From Paludibacteraceae bacterium (GTDB lineage: Bacteria; Bacteroidota; Bacteroidia; Bacteroidales; Paludibacteraceae), in the NCBI GenBank assembly GCA_905233935.1, contig CAJOFU010000037.1:1-43957 (forward strand): DNA of 43,957 nucleotides. Direction: 5' to 3'. Under the pieces are notes generated by a model that was not told the origin of the DNA, ran no database searches, and worked only from the letters and a program-made list of their open reading frames with translations. Position 1 is the stretch's first letter; each line of letters opens with the position of its first letter. Position numbers and translations under genes: made by a program. Positions 16,510-23,791 of this stretch are shown here, piece after piece.

Positions 16510-16899
16510 TTAGCGCATGAGGTTGTCGGCATACTGCTGTACGTAGCGGCTGGTGATGCGGCTGGAGCAGGTAACGTAGTAGTTACCTACGCGTACGTCC
16601 TTATCGACATCGCCGTTGGTCTTCTCGATGAGATTCCACTTTTCATCATAGATGCGGATGACAGCGTGGTTGTCATTCTTGATGACGATGCGGTCGATGT
16701 CATAGAATCGTATAATATGCTTGTCAGCCTCTTCGCTTTGCATTGCGTAAGAGCGGTAGATGTCATGCTCATCGGCATTTTGCTCGTTGATTACTTCGGC
16801 CTGCGTGGTAGCAACCATGTTGTCTTGTTCACGACTTGCAGCGCTGGCAGCTATTGCCATGGCTACGAAAAGAGTTACAGTTACAAAAGTCTTTTTCAT
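16510..16899 (-). CDS. Small secreted protein of unknown function
   Basis: 129 residues from the ATG at 16899. Residues 1-20 are a typical signal peptide (MKKTFVTVTLFVAMAIAASA-AS). The remainder is charged and soluble; residues 60-100 contain IIRFYDIDRIVIKNDNHAVI and look like a small beta-strand-rich fold. There is no recognisable domain, no lipobox and no C-terminal sorting tail. It stands alone, with a palindrome 10 nt downstream and a hairpin beyond that. I found no consensus promoter in the upstream 440 nt. Secretion is well supported; function is unknown. Confidence 0.7.
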   Translation of the reverse strand: MKKTFVTVTLFVAMAIAASAASREQDNMVATTQAEVINEQNADEHDIYRSYAMQSEEADKHIIRFYDIDRIVIKNDNHAVIRIYDEKWNLIEKTNGDVDKDVRVGNYYVTCSSRITSRYVQQYADNLMR

Positions 16900-17318
16900 T
16901 GTTAGTAGGTTTTTTTGTTCCCGAACGATTCACATCGCGCGGTTCGTAAGGGTTTATCTTCCCTCTGTTAAGTTTGTTAAATTAGTTTTACGTTTCTGTT
17001 GTTAACAATCCGAGTTAACGTCGTGCGCCAAGGGCGCGTTCTACTTAATAAATACTTTTGTTTATTGTACGTGCGTACGTCGCAGGCGTGAGTTAAAAAA
17101 TACTGTTTTTGTTAATTTTCGTTGTTTTTACGCCTTTTTCGCTGTACGCATTCACTTATACAGACGCAATAGGCGTGCCAAAACATGCTATATAACATAA
17201 AAATCGACGATTTTGCCGATTGTTGTAATGTGTATATTGCATGCAGTAGTATATATTGCAATGTGCGGGTGACATACGTGCCACAAGTGGGGGAAATAAT
17301 GGCAGATAGATGGGATGT
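16900..17318. other. Intergenic region of about 420 bp without a recognisable gene
   Basis: Between two minus-strand genes. Open frames here (for example 17112-17327) have no start signals or recognisable product. A small hairpin, GCGCC-AAG-GGCGC, lies at about 17025-17037 and a GTTAAC pair flanks it upstream. No match to the TTTG / TAnnTTTG promoter was found on either strand. Confidence 0.4.
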
Positions 17319-17338
17319 ATCGACCAAGCTTGGGCGAT
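17319..17338. repeat. 20-bp palindrome after a stop codon
   Basis: ATCGACCAAGCTTGGGCGAT: arms match at 8 of 9 positions, centre GC. It begins 4 nt past the stop codon of the flippase-like gene (17343). Confidence 0.75.
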
Positions 17339-17342
17339 CGTG

Positions 17343-17684
17343 TTACTTATGACGTGCCACAATGCTGCCGATGATGAGAGGGAAGACGGTATTGATTGCC
17401 CAGAGAAGCAAGGTAGCTATGACAGCCGCAGCGGATATATCCGAGCCGAAGCGCTCGAAGATTGCTACAGCCCACGCACCGCGCACGGCGATCTCAGCGG
17501 CGGGCACGTTCGGCGTGACAGTGATCAGCAGATAGTACAGCGGTAGCGTGACGAGCATGGATACTGCATCAAGCCTGACGCCGCAGAACAGCAAGGTAAG
17601 CAACAGCTGCAGCGAGAACACCGCATAGCGCACGAGGGATATACCTAAGAGTACAGCAATGTCATGGTAGGATAACGACGCCAT
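17343..17684 (-). CDS. Flippase-like membrane protein, 3' part after frameshift
   Basis: Second half of a lysylphosphatidylglycerol synthase-type transmembrane (UPF0104/flippase-like) protein. This frame contains three or four hydrophobic segments and the block TPNVPAAEIAVRGAWAVAIF, conserved in Bacteroidota members of this family. The ATG at 17684 is internal: the homologous reading begins further upstream in the same frame, at KSEQTRLLVGSMASLSYHD, so the fragment should start near 17722. The first part is in another frame at 17662-18240. As it stands the gene would make two partial membrane proteins. Confidence 0.75.
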   Translation of the reverse strand: MASLSYHDIAVLLGISLVRYAVFSLQLLLTLLFCGVRLDAVSMLVTLPLYYLLITVTPNVPAAEIAVRGAWAVAIFERFGSDISAAAVIATLLLWAINTVFPLIIGSIVARHK

Positions 17685-18240
17685 ACTGCCGACAAGCAGG
17701 CGGGTTTGTTCGCTTTTCCATTATAGCAGGCAGGGCAATGATTGCCAGCAATGCGCCCAACAATGCAAGGGCAATACTCCAAATGAGCGAGCTGTCAGGC
17801 GCCAACCACCACACCGCAGCCGGCAGACCGAACACAACGATGACGGTGGTCATGGCATAACCGCCGATGATGCCCATGCAGGTCGCAGTCAGCCAGTGTT
17901 GTTTGGTGTGACGGAACAGGAGTGCGCGCCCGGGGTACTCGCCGAGTTTGTAGGGCGTGACAAAGCCCGCTATCGTGCCGTAATACACTTGCCGCTGGGC
18001 TTCCCATATGTTCATCGGCTCGAAGCCTCGCACCAGAAACTGCCATTTCCACGCCTCGCAAAGGCGGTTGACAGGAAAGAGAAGAAAACTGCCAAAAAGA
18101 CAGATATACTGCCATAGCTGAGCCTGACTGAATCGTTCCGCCAAGCCTGCGTAGTTGTCGTAGGTCACAATCTTGTAGCCCAGATAGCCGTACGCAAGAG
18201 CAATAAGAATGATGCTTAGTATCTTCTTCCCTTTTTCCAT
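17662..18240 (-). CDS. Flippase-like membrane protein, 5' part before frameshift
   Basis: From the ATG at 18240: N-terminal membrane segment (KILSIILIALAYGYLGYKIV), then LFPVNRLCEAWKWQFLVRG and RQVYYGTIAGFVTPYKLGEY, which are family signature blocks of the UPF0104 / lysylphosphatidylglycerol synthase transmembrane family, then three more hydrophobic segments. Real homology ends at about 17722 (PAIMEK); the last 15 or so residues before the stop are out of frame. The break is in a run of four A's on the coding strand (GGAAAAGC): one A too many, or two too few, restores SEQTRLLVGSMASLSY. A homopolymer indel is the simplest explanation. Promoter at 18350-18381. Such proteins act in the membrane, often in lipid or glycan transfer; no substrate can be inferred. 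Confidence 0.75.
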   Translation of the reverse strand: MEKGKKILSIILIALAYGYLGYKIVTYDNYAGLAERFSQAQLWQYICLFGSFLLFPVNRLCEAWKWQFLVRGFEPMNIWEAQRQVYYGTIAGFVTPYKLGEYPGRALLFRHTKQHWLTATCMGIIGGYAMTTVIVVFGLPAAVWWLAPDSSLIWSIALALLGALLAIIALPAIMEKRTNPPACRQYGVVILP

Positions 18241-18264
18241 CCAATTATCATAGCATTGTAATAG

Positions 18265-18295
18265 TTTTTAATAGTCTTTAATTGTTGACTAAAAG
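18265..18295. repeat. 31-bp dispersed repeat, copy 2
   Basis: Plus-strand copy of the repeat at 13546-13576, one mismatch. It lies 25 nt upstream of the flippase-like start codon, in the leader of that gene, and in opposite orientation relative to its gene compared with copy 1. Confidence 0.75.
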
Positions 18296-18303
18296 AGCCC
18301 ATG

Positions 18304-18337
18304 CAATTCGTTTAATTCGATTAATTCGTGAACAAAA
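18304..18337. repeat. Dispersed AT-rich repeat (TTTAATTCG type)
   Basis: The sequence AATTCGTTTAATTCGATTAA followed by TTCGTGAACAAAAAG closely resembles two copies at 21737-21809. Internal period is about 10. Confidence 0.6.
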
Positions 18338-18349
18338 AGAATTATCGCA

Positions 18350-18381
18350 CAAAGGTACAAAAAAAATCCCACAAATGCAAA
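18350..18381 (-). promoter_or_regulatory. Promoter of the flippase-like gene
   Basis: Minus-strand TTTG (18381-18378), 20-nt spacer, TACCTTTG (18357-18350). Start site expected near 18343, giving a leader of about 100 nt that contains two dispersed repeats. It overlaps the terminator at 18360-18398. Confidence 0.75.
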
Positions 18382-18398
18382 TTTTGCGGGATTTTTTT
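18360..18398 (-). terminator. Terminator of the duplicated secreted protein gene, overlapping the next promoter
   Basis: AAAAAAATCCC (18360-18370) pairs with GGGATTTTTTT (18388-18398), an 11-bp stem with A- and T-tracts that can work in both directions. It lies 25 nt past the stop codon at 18423. The -33 TTTG of the next gene's promoter is in the hairpin loop. Confidence 0.7.
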
Positions 18399-18422
18399 GT
18401 GCTATGTAAGCAAATTCGTTGC

Positions 18423-19877
18423 TTAACGGATCACTTTCTGACCATTGATGATGTACATTCCCTTCGGCAGGTTCGTAGCATCCTCGCCCAGGTAGCAGCC
18501 TGTGATGGTATATACGCCCGAACGGAAGGCATTGTTGCTGCTGACATTCTCAACGGCGGTTGCAGTGTCTTCAGCCTCTTGGATGGTTGTGAAGTAGTCG
18601 CCGATCCAAGCTGTGTTCTGATAAGCCTCGAGTGAGCCTTTCGGCACGATAACAACAGCTGATTTGGCAGTGTTATTGGCGTGACCGTCAGATACCTCCC
18701 ACGGGTTCTGAGTGTAACCGCTGCCCGTAGTGAATGTGTTGATGCGCGGAGGAACAGCACCCTTGAACTCCAAGGTCTCCAACTGCGGCAGGCTGAACGA
18801 AAGACGTGCAATTGAGTCTAGCGAAGCAGGCAGAACAACCTTTTTGGTTTTGGTCGGGTTAGAAGCCGTAGCATTATTGAAGCAGGTCAACGGAATAATC
18901 TTGATGCCTTCCGGCAGTTCAATCTCTTCCACATTCACAGCAGCTTGGAAAGCCTGCATGCCGAGTTCGGTTACTTGACTGCCTTCGGCAAAGGTGATTG
19001 TCTTGGCTGTTGTGTTACGCAGCGCACCTTGACCAAGAGCTACAACGGGATAATCAAATCCGTTTTTGCTGACCGATACAGGGATAACGATGTCGTCAAT
19101 TTCGTACTTCCAGCTTGCATTCAAGCGGATGAGTGTAGCGGTTTGCTTAAGGTTGTCCAACTCGAAATACAAGCCATCTACCAGAATGGTATCTTTGAGA
19201 ACATCGACGATAAGAGAGAAGTAATCGCCGATCCACTCGGTGTTACGGTACGCCTCAACAGCGCCTTTCGGAACAAGGACTGTTGCTGTTTGGGCAGTGT
19301 TGCAAACGTTGCCTACGCTAATCTGCCACGGGTTCTGCGTCCACGTGGCTGTTACTTTGGTCGCGATGCTCGGAGGAGTAGCACCTTTGAACTCGAGGAG
19401 TTCCAGTTGCGGCAAGCAGATCGAGAAGAGTGCCAGCGAATCAACTGTAGAAGGAAGAATGAGTTTCTTCATCGTCATCGGGTTGGTAGCTGTAGCATTG
19501 TGGATGCAGGTCAACGGAATAAGTTTGATACCTTCGGGCAACTCCAGTTCCTGAACGTTCACCGCAGCTTGGAAAGCCTGCATACCGAGTTCAGTCACCT
19601 GACTGCCCTCTGCGAACGTGATGGTTTTTGCAGTGGTGTTACGCAATGCACCTTGACCAAGAGCCACAACGGGGTAAACAGTTTCGTCCTTGCTGACCGA
19701 TACGGGAATAACGATGTCATCGATCTCGTACTTCGAGTTTGCATCGTGGCGAATCAGTGTCGCTGTTTGGGTTTCCGGATTCAACTGATAGTAGAGACCA
19801 TCTACTTCAATCGTTTCTGCAGCCTGCATGCTGAATGCCAGCAGGGCTGCGCTAACAAATGTAAAAAATTTCTTCAT
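18423..19877 (-). CDS. Secreted BspA-like repeat protein with an internal tandem duplication
   Basis: 484 residues from the ATG at 19877. Residues 1-19 are a signal peptide. The body is two copies of a unit of about 210 residues; each begins VDGLYYxLxxxxQTATLIR, continues IDDIVIPVSVSK and YPVVALGQGALRNTTAKTIT, and ends VPKGxxEAYxNTxWIGDYF. The pieces resemble BspA-type leucine-rich repeat proteins (surface adhesins of Bacteroidota), though strongly diverged. The C-terminus, SGVYTITGCYLGED followed by NLPKGMYIINGQKVIR, fits a type IX secretion-style sorting tail. The copies remain similar at DNA level (for example 18940-19050 against 19580-19690), suggesting a recent duplication or gene conversion. 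Promoter at 19955-19986; terminator at 18360-18398. Function in adhesion is inferred. Confidence 0.8.
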   Translation of the reverse strand: MKKFFTFVSAALLAFSMQAAETIEVDGLYYQLNPETQTATLIRHDANSKYEIDDIVIPVSVSKDETVYPVVALGQGALRNTTAKTITFAEGSQVTELGMQAFQAAVNVQELELPEGIKLIPLTCIHNATATNPMTMKKLILPSTVDSLALFSICLPQLELLEFKGATPPSIATKVTATWTQNPWQISVGNVCNTAQTATVLVPKGAVEAYRNTEWIGDYFSLIVDVLKDTILVDGLYFELDNLKQTATLIRLNASWKYEIDDIVIPVSVSKNGFDYPVVALGQGALRNTTAKTITFAEGSQVTELGMQAFQAAVNVEEIELPEGIKIIPLTCFNNATASNPTKTKKVVLPASLDSIARLSFSLPQLETLEFKGAVPPRINTFTTGSGYTQNPWEVSDGHANNTAKSAVVIVPKGSLEAYQNTAWIGDYFTTIQEAEDTATAVENVSSNNAFRSGVYTITGCYLGEDATNLPKGMYIINGQKVIR

Positions 19878-19954
19878 ATAATAAAATAGTTAAAAGTTTG
19901 TGTCTTTTAGCGTCGCGCACTATGCCGGAGCAACAATTTGCACGAAAAACGATG

Positions 19955-19986
19955 CAAAGATACGACATTTTTTTGATATTTGCAAT
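19955..19986 (-). promoter_or_regulatory. Promoter of the duplicated secreted protein gene
   Basis: Minus-strand ATTG (19986-19983, one mismatch to TTTG), 20-nt spacer, TATCTTTG (19962-19955). Start site expected near 19948, about 70 nt before the ATG at 19877. Confidence 0.65.
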
Positions 19987-20015
19987 AGCCATTTGTTGGT
20001 ATTTTTGCGTTTTTA

Positions 20016-20047
20016 CTTGCAAAATTGAAAAAAAAGTTGTAATTTTG
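20016..20047 (+). promoter_or_regulatory. Promoter of the secreted protein gene at 20074
   Basis: CTTG (20016-20019), 20-nt spacer, TAATTTTG (20040-20047). It stands back to back with the minus-strand promoter at 19955-19986. The leader would be about 20 nt. Confidence 0.6.
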
Positions 20048-20073
20048 TAGCCGATTTGACAAAACAACGTGAG

Positions 20074-21729
20074 ATGAAACGAATATTTACACTCCTTATT
20101 ATCACATGCGCCCTATGCGCGCAGGCGCAAACTTTCGATTGGCTGACCACTCTCTCCGCAACGGAAACGAGCAAAGCGCAGACAAATATCCAATATGTAG
20201 CCTACTATGCCGACAGTTCGCTGTTGGTGTTCGGCAACTACGGCTCACTCTACGCAACCGATTTCGGTGTGTTGGGCGAAGAACAGTATCCGGGTGCCGA
20301 TTACGGTACTGCAAGTGGCTATAACAAGAACTTTCTGCTCGCCAAGCTTGGCAAGAACGGTGATGTGCTGTGGGCGGTGCATAGCGAGGACGGCGATGTG
20401 AATGACAGCCAGAGTGCGGTGACACCGACCGCTGACGGAGGCGCAGTGATGGCGCTCAAGTTCCGCCACAGCGACCGGAACAAACAAGCTGGCGTGACAT
20501 CGCTGCTCTACAAGATTGTGGATGCGGCAGGCGAGTCGTACAGTCGTGAGTTGGAGTACCCGGGCGAGTGGATCACCCAACCCGTGCTCGTGCGCGTGGA
20601 TAAGGACGGTAACGTAACAGCCGTCAAAGATCTGTGGGTCAGCACAGAGAAGGCAGCCAAAGGCAAAAAGGACATAACAACCGATGCGTTCACGTTCTCC
20701 GCTGCCGTGGAGGACAAGAAGGGAAATATATATATCGCCGGTTCGCAGTCATTAGATATGCGCATTGACGACGTGACCATCAGCGCACGCCCGCAACCCG
20801 AATGGGACGGCACAACAACCGACGCACGCTATAACGGTTTGGTACTCAAACTCGATGCCGATCTCGGCTACGTAGCACATATCACCGGCGAGGGAACAGT
20901 CCAAAACGACAAACCTTTCTGTGTAGCGTACCGCAAAAGCAAACTCTACTTCTCCGGGCTTGCAAAAGCCGAAGAGGAGTCGGCAGATCTGAGCCTTGGC
21001 GACAAGTCGGTTGAGGTGAAAGAGTTGAGCGTAGTGAATGCCTGCCTCAGTACCGACCTGACCGTGAACTGGCTGAGCGTAACACCTATCATTCGCTATA
21101 ACAACAAACAGGGTAACCTGCTCTATCAATCGCTGCTGTCGCACGACGGCAACATGCTCTATCTGACCGGCGGCATACAAGGTGCCATCGTACTGAATGG
21201 AGATACCATTCACAGCGGCGGCGAGCAGAACAGCAACATGAACGACGGTTATGTGCTTGCCTACAACACGGCGGACGGCACGCTCGACAATGCCGCTGTC
21301 TTCGGCAGCACAACGTTGAACCTCAACCACGGCGCGGTGGATCTCGGTGACTCGCTGTACGTATATAACTACCTGTTCGGCAATATCCGCCAAGTGGCGT
21401 ACGACAAGCAGCTCAAGCTTGGCAGCATCCGCAGCCTGGCTACCGGCGGCGGTTCGTCAACGGTTGTCTATACAGCGGCTCGCAACGGGCAGATCATGCT
21501 CGCACTGCGCTCCCATGGTGGTATGAACTTCCAGGTCTTTGACCAGACGGTGAACACTCCCACCTTGTGGTTCAACACCCTCGTTGCCTTCCATGTGGAC
21601 TACAACCCGCCCAGTGCTGTAGCTGACATCACCCTGCCCGCCACCTGCACCAAACAACTCCGCGACGGACAACTCATCATCCTCCGCGACAATCACATCT
21701 ACAACGCTCTTGGCACACAACTAAAGTAA
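20074..21729 (+). CDS. Secreted protein of unknown function with a short C-terminal sorting-like tail
   Basis: 551 residues from the ATG at 20074; a TTG six codons upstream is in frame but the signal peptide begins at the ATG (MKRIFTLLIITCALCAQAQT, cleavage after AQA). The body has several blades of the kind FLLAKLGKNGDVLWAVHS, PVLVRVDKDGNVTAVKDLWV, GLVLKLDADLGYV and GYVLAYNTADGTLDNAAVFG, spaced roughly 70-100 residues apart, suggesting a beta-propeller or similar repeat fold. No catalytic motif is visible. The last residues, QLRDGQLIILRDNHIYNALG, match a tail shared with three other secreted proteins in this window, which I take as a sorting or anchoring signal. Function unknown. Confidence 0.8.
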   Translation: MKRIFTLLIITCALCAQAQTFDWLTTLSATETSKAQTNIQYVAYYADSSLLVFGNYGSLYATDFGVLGEEQYPGADYGTASGYNKNFLLAKLGKNGDVLWAVHSEDGDVNDSQSAVTPTADGGAVMALKFRHSDRNKQAGVTSLLYKIVDAAGESYSRELEYPGEWITQPVLVRVDKDGNVTAVKDLWVSTEKAAKGKKDITTDAFTFSAAVEDKKGNIYIAGSQSLDMRIDDVTISARPQPEWDGTTTDARYNGLVLKLDADLGYVAHITGEGTVQNDKPFCVAYRKSKLYFSGLAKAEEESADLSLGDKSVEVKELSVVNACLSTDLTVNWLSVTPIIRYNNKQGNLLYQSLLSHDGNMLYLTGGIQGAIVLNGDTIHSGGEQNSNMNDGYVLAYNTADGTLDNAAVFGSTTLNLNHGAVDLGDSLYVYNYLFGNIRQVAYDKQLKLGSIRSLATGGGSSTVVYTAARNGQIMLALRSHGGMNFQVFDQTVNTPTLWFNTLVAFHVDYNPPSAVADITLPATCTKQLRDGQLIILRDNHIYNALGTQLK

Positions 21730-21736
21730 TCATCGC

Positions 21737-21809
21737 ATTCTGTTTAATCTGATTAATCTGTGAACAAAAAAGTGATCATTGCATTCGTTTAATTTGCTTA
21801 ATTCGTGAA
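21737..21809. repeat. Two dispersed AT-rich repeats (TTTAATTCG type)
   Basis: Two related copies, GCATTCTGTTTAATCTGATT (21740 on, followed by AATCTGTGAAC) and GCATTCGTTTAATTTGCTTA (21781 on, followed by ATTCGTGAA), linked by GTGATCATT. They resemble 18304-18337. They fill the gap between the secreted protein and lipoprotein genes; a GCCCC-TT-GGGGC hairpin (21818-21829) follows. Confidence 0.6.
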
Positions 21810-21845
21810 ATAATCGTGCCCCTTGGGGCTAAGAACAAAAAAAAT

Positions 21846-22289
21846 ATGAAAAAACTTCTCTTCATCATGGCAGTAGCGCTGGTAGCGTTCACTGCCTGCC
21901 AGAAACAAGCTGAGCAAGCTCAGACCGTTTATTCAATCGACGAACTCTATTCGCAGGCTGACTCCCTGCTGGGTGACACCATCTACTTCCAAGGTATCTG
22001 CTCGCACCTGTGCAAGCACGGCGGTCGCAAAGCCTTTCTCATGGGCAGCGACGAGAGCCACATCCTTCGCGTAGAAGGAGCAAAGATGGGTAACTTCGCA
22101 CCTGAGTGCATCAACAATCTTGTCCGCGTACGCGGCATTCTGCACTTTGTAGAGGTTGTGCCCGAGGAAAACGCTATGGACGACGGGCTCAAGCACGGAG
22201 AGGATGACAACGGCTGTGAAACCGAGAAGAAAGCCATCCGCAAGTACTTTGCCGAGGCTGTCAGCTACGAGATCATCGTTGAGGAATAA
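21846..22289 (+). CDS. Small lipoprotein of unknown function
   Basis: 147 residues from the ATG at 21846. The first 18 residues are a lipoprotein signal with lipobox AFTAC (Cys18), so the mature protein should be anchored in a membrane. The body, with TIYFQGICSHLCKHGGRKAF, HILRVEGAKMG and VRVRGILHFVE, looks like a small beta barrel of OB type; four cysteines and a central CSHLCKH could bind a metal, but this is only suggestive. Its stop codon overlaps the start of the PepSY-type gene by one base (TAATG), so the two are probably translated together and act together. Family unrecognised. Confidence 0.75.
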   Translation: MKKLLFIMAVALVAFTACQKQAEQAQTVYSIDELYSQADSLLGDTIYFQGICSHLCKHGGRKAFLMGSDESHILRVEGAKMGNFAPECINNLVRVRGILHFVEVVPEENAMDDGLKHGEDDNGCETEKKAIRKYFAEAVSYEIIVEE

Positions 22290-22825
22290 TGGAACGCGGA
22301 GCATTGATTCGCAAGTGGTTGCGCATTGCGCACCGCGAACTGAGTTACGTGTTTGCGGGTGCGTTGCTGGTGTACGCCATCAGCGGTATCGCCCTCAACC
22401 ACAAGGCTACGTTCAATAGCCAGTATCGCATCGAGCGCAGCGAGCATCAGTTGCCCGCTGACGGCTCGATTAGTGAGTGGCTCACGCTCTGCGGCATGCA
22501 GGGCAAAGAGATCCAGCACTACAACCCCGACCCCGAAACGCTGAAAGTGTTCCTCAAAGGCAACAGCACACTGACCGTCAATCTCACGACGCATGTCGGC
22601 GTGTTGGAGCAGGTGAAGAAACGCCCGTTCTTGGGCAGCCTGAGCAAACTCCACTACAACCCGGGTAAGGCGTGGACGTGGTTCTCCGACATCTTTGCCG
22701 GAGCACTGATCCTGATTACCCTCACCGGTATCTTCATGCTCAAAGGCAAGCATGGGCTCTGGGGCATCGGCGGTATAGAACTCGCTATCGGCATATTGAT
22801 CCCGCTGCTGTTTATCTTCCTATAA
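22289..22825 (+). CDS. PepSY-associated transmembrane protein
   Basis: 178 residues, starting at the A of the preceding TAA. RKWLRIAHRELSYVFAGALL opens the first membrane segment (about 15-37, with YAISGIALNH following); a periplasmic stretch of about 75 residues has the PepSY-like alternation; then KLHYNPGKAWTWFSDIFAGA opens two further membrane segments ending at residue 178. This layout is typical of small PepSY-associated TM proteins, found next to TonB-dependent receptor genes in many Bacteroidota. The context, a lipoprotein immediately upstream and a TPP-regulated receptor downstream, suggests a part in envelope uptake or metal handling; no activity is established. Confidence 0.82.
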   Translation: MERGALIRKWLRIAHRELSYVFAGALLVYAISGIALNHKATFNSQYRIERSEHQLPADGSISEWLTLCGMQGKEIQHYNPDPETLKVFLKGNSTLTVNLTTHVGVLEQVKKRPFLGSLSKLHYNPGKAWTWFSDIFAGALILITLTGIFMLKGKHGLWGIGGIELAIGILIPLLFIFL

Positions 22826-22876
22826 CAGGGCTTCGCAAGAACAAAACAAACATCAATATTTAACATCGCATCAGAT

Positions 22877-22970
22877 TCATTCGGGGTGTCGGAGCGTTCG
22901 GCATAGATGAACGCTCCGTCTGAGAAAAAACCCGCTGAACCTGAGCAGGTAATGCTGCTAAGGGAAATGA
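22877..22970 (+). promoter_or_regulatory. TPP riboswitch (THI element)
   Basis: All conserved parts are present: CGGGGTG (22882-22888); P2 GGGT (22884-22887) with ACCC (22930-22933); a perfect 9-bp P3, GGAGCGTTC / GAACGCTCC (22891-22899, 22909-22917); CTGAGA (22920-22925); ACCTGA (22939-22944); P5 GCAG / CTGC around GTAATG (22945-22958); and AAGGGAA (22960-22966). P1 is TCATT (22877-22881) with AATGA (22966-22970), and that AATGA contains the start codon of the receptor gene. Thiamine pyrophosphate binding should therefore hide the start codon directly. Confidence 0.95.
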
Positions 22971-23791
22971 CACATTCACATCCAAGTATCAGCCATACAT
23001 GGCTGATCTCTCCCATCTCTTGCATCAGCCAAGTTTGGCTGATCCTTCTCCTCATCATCAGCGGACAGATGTCCGCACAATGGCGTGGTGACACCTTAGA
23101 GATCCAAGGTCGCGACATCGGCGAGATATCCGTCACCGCTCCGCGTGTACAACAAGCTACCGCCTCGCATAGCGTGGTTACGCCCGACGAGCTCCAGCGC
23201 GAGAACATCGGGCAGAACCTGCCGCTGCTGCTATCCACGATCCCTGCTTTGCAGGTCACCAGCGACGACGGTCTGGGCGTGGGTTACACCTACTTCCGCA
23301 TCCGCGGCACGGATCACACGCGCATCAACATGACCGTCAACGACGTGCCGCTCAATGACTCGGAGAGTCAGACGGTGTTCTGGGTAAATATGACCGACCT
23401 CGCATCGTCCATCAGTTCGATTGATGTGCAGCGCGGCGTGGGCACCTCCACCAACGGCGTGTCGTCGTTCGGCGCCAGCCTTAACATGCAGACCCGTCAA
23501 GACCCCAACAGCCATGTCGATATAGCGTTCAACGGAGGTATGTACAACACCTTCCGCGAGATGATCAGCGCACACGTGGCTCTGCCTAAGAACCTCTGCG
23601 TCAACGCGCGGTTCTCCAAGGTGAACTCCGACGGGTTCCTCTACCTCCTACTACGCCGACTTCGGCTACAACGGCGAGCGTTCGTCATTGTTCCTCCGCT
23701 TCTTCGGTGGCAAAGAGACCACCGGCATGGGTTGGGACGGAGTGGATTATGCCACCGCCTACGGCATCAACGGTGCCGACCGCAGGTATAA
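22967..23791 (+). CDS. TonB-dependent receptor, TPP-regulated (probable thiamine transporter), 5' part
   Basis: The start is the ATG at 22967, inside P1 of the riboswitch; the ATG at 22907 lies within the aptamer and cannot be used. Residues 1-38 are a long signal peptide ending ISGQMSAQ, whose front part is encoded by two 20-bp palindromes and reads ISHTWLI and ISQVWLI. The plug domain follows, with VTPDELQRENIGQNLPLLL, YFRIRGTDHTRINMTVNDVP and QRGVGTSTNG, as in outer-membrane receptors. The frame is homologous up to SDGFLY (about 23644) and then drifts into unrelated sequence until a stop at 23791; the barrel continues in another frame from about 23646. The regulation, and knowledge that TPP riboswitches precede thiamine receptors in this phylum, point to thiamine or a related compound. 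Confidence 0.88.
   Translation: MTHSHPSISHTWLISPISCISQVWLILLLIISGQMSAQWRGDTLEIQGRDIGEISVTAPRVQQATASHSVVTPDELQRENIGQNLPLLLSTIPALQVTSDDGLGVGYTYFRIRGTDHTRINMTVNDVPLNDSESQTVFWVNMTDLASSISSIDVQRGVGTSTNGVSSFGASLNMQTRQDPNSHVDIAFNGGMYNTFREMISAHVALPKNLCVNARFSKVNSDGFLYLLLRRLRLQRRAFVIVPPLLRWQRDHRHGLGRSGLCHRLRHQRCRPQV
22988..23043. repeat. Two perfect 20-bp palindromes in the first codons of the TonB receptor
   Basis: ATCAGCCATACATGGCTGAT (22988-23007) and ATCAGCCAAGTTTGGCTGAT (23024-23043): perfect 9-bp arms with centres AC and GT, 16 bp apart. They lie 21 nt after the start codon, in the signal-peptide region. Confidence 0.92.

Noticed and set aside
22907..22966. Start of the TonB receptor at the ATG at 22907
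   Set aside because: The codons 22907-22966 form P3, P2 and P5 of the TPP aptamer; the start at 22967 is followed by a proper signal peptide.
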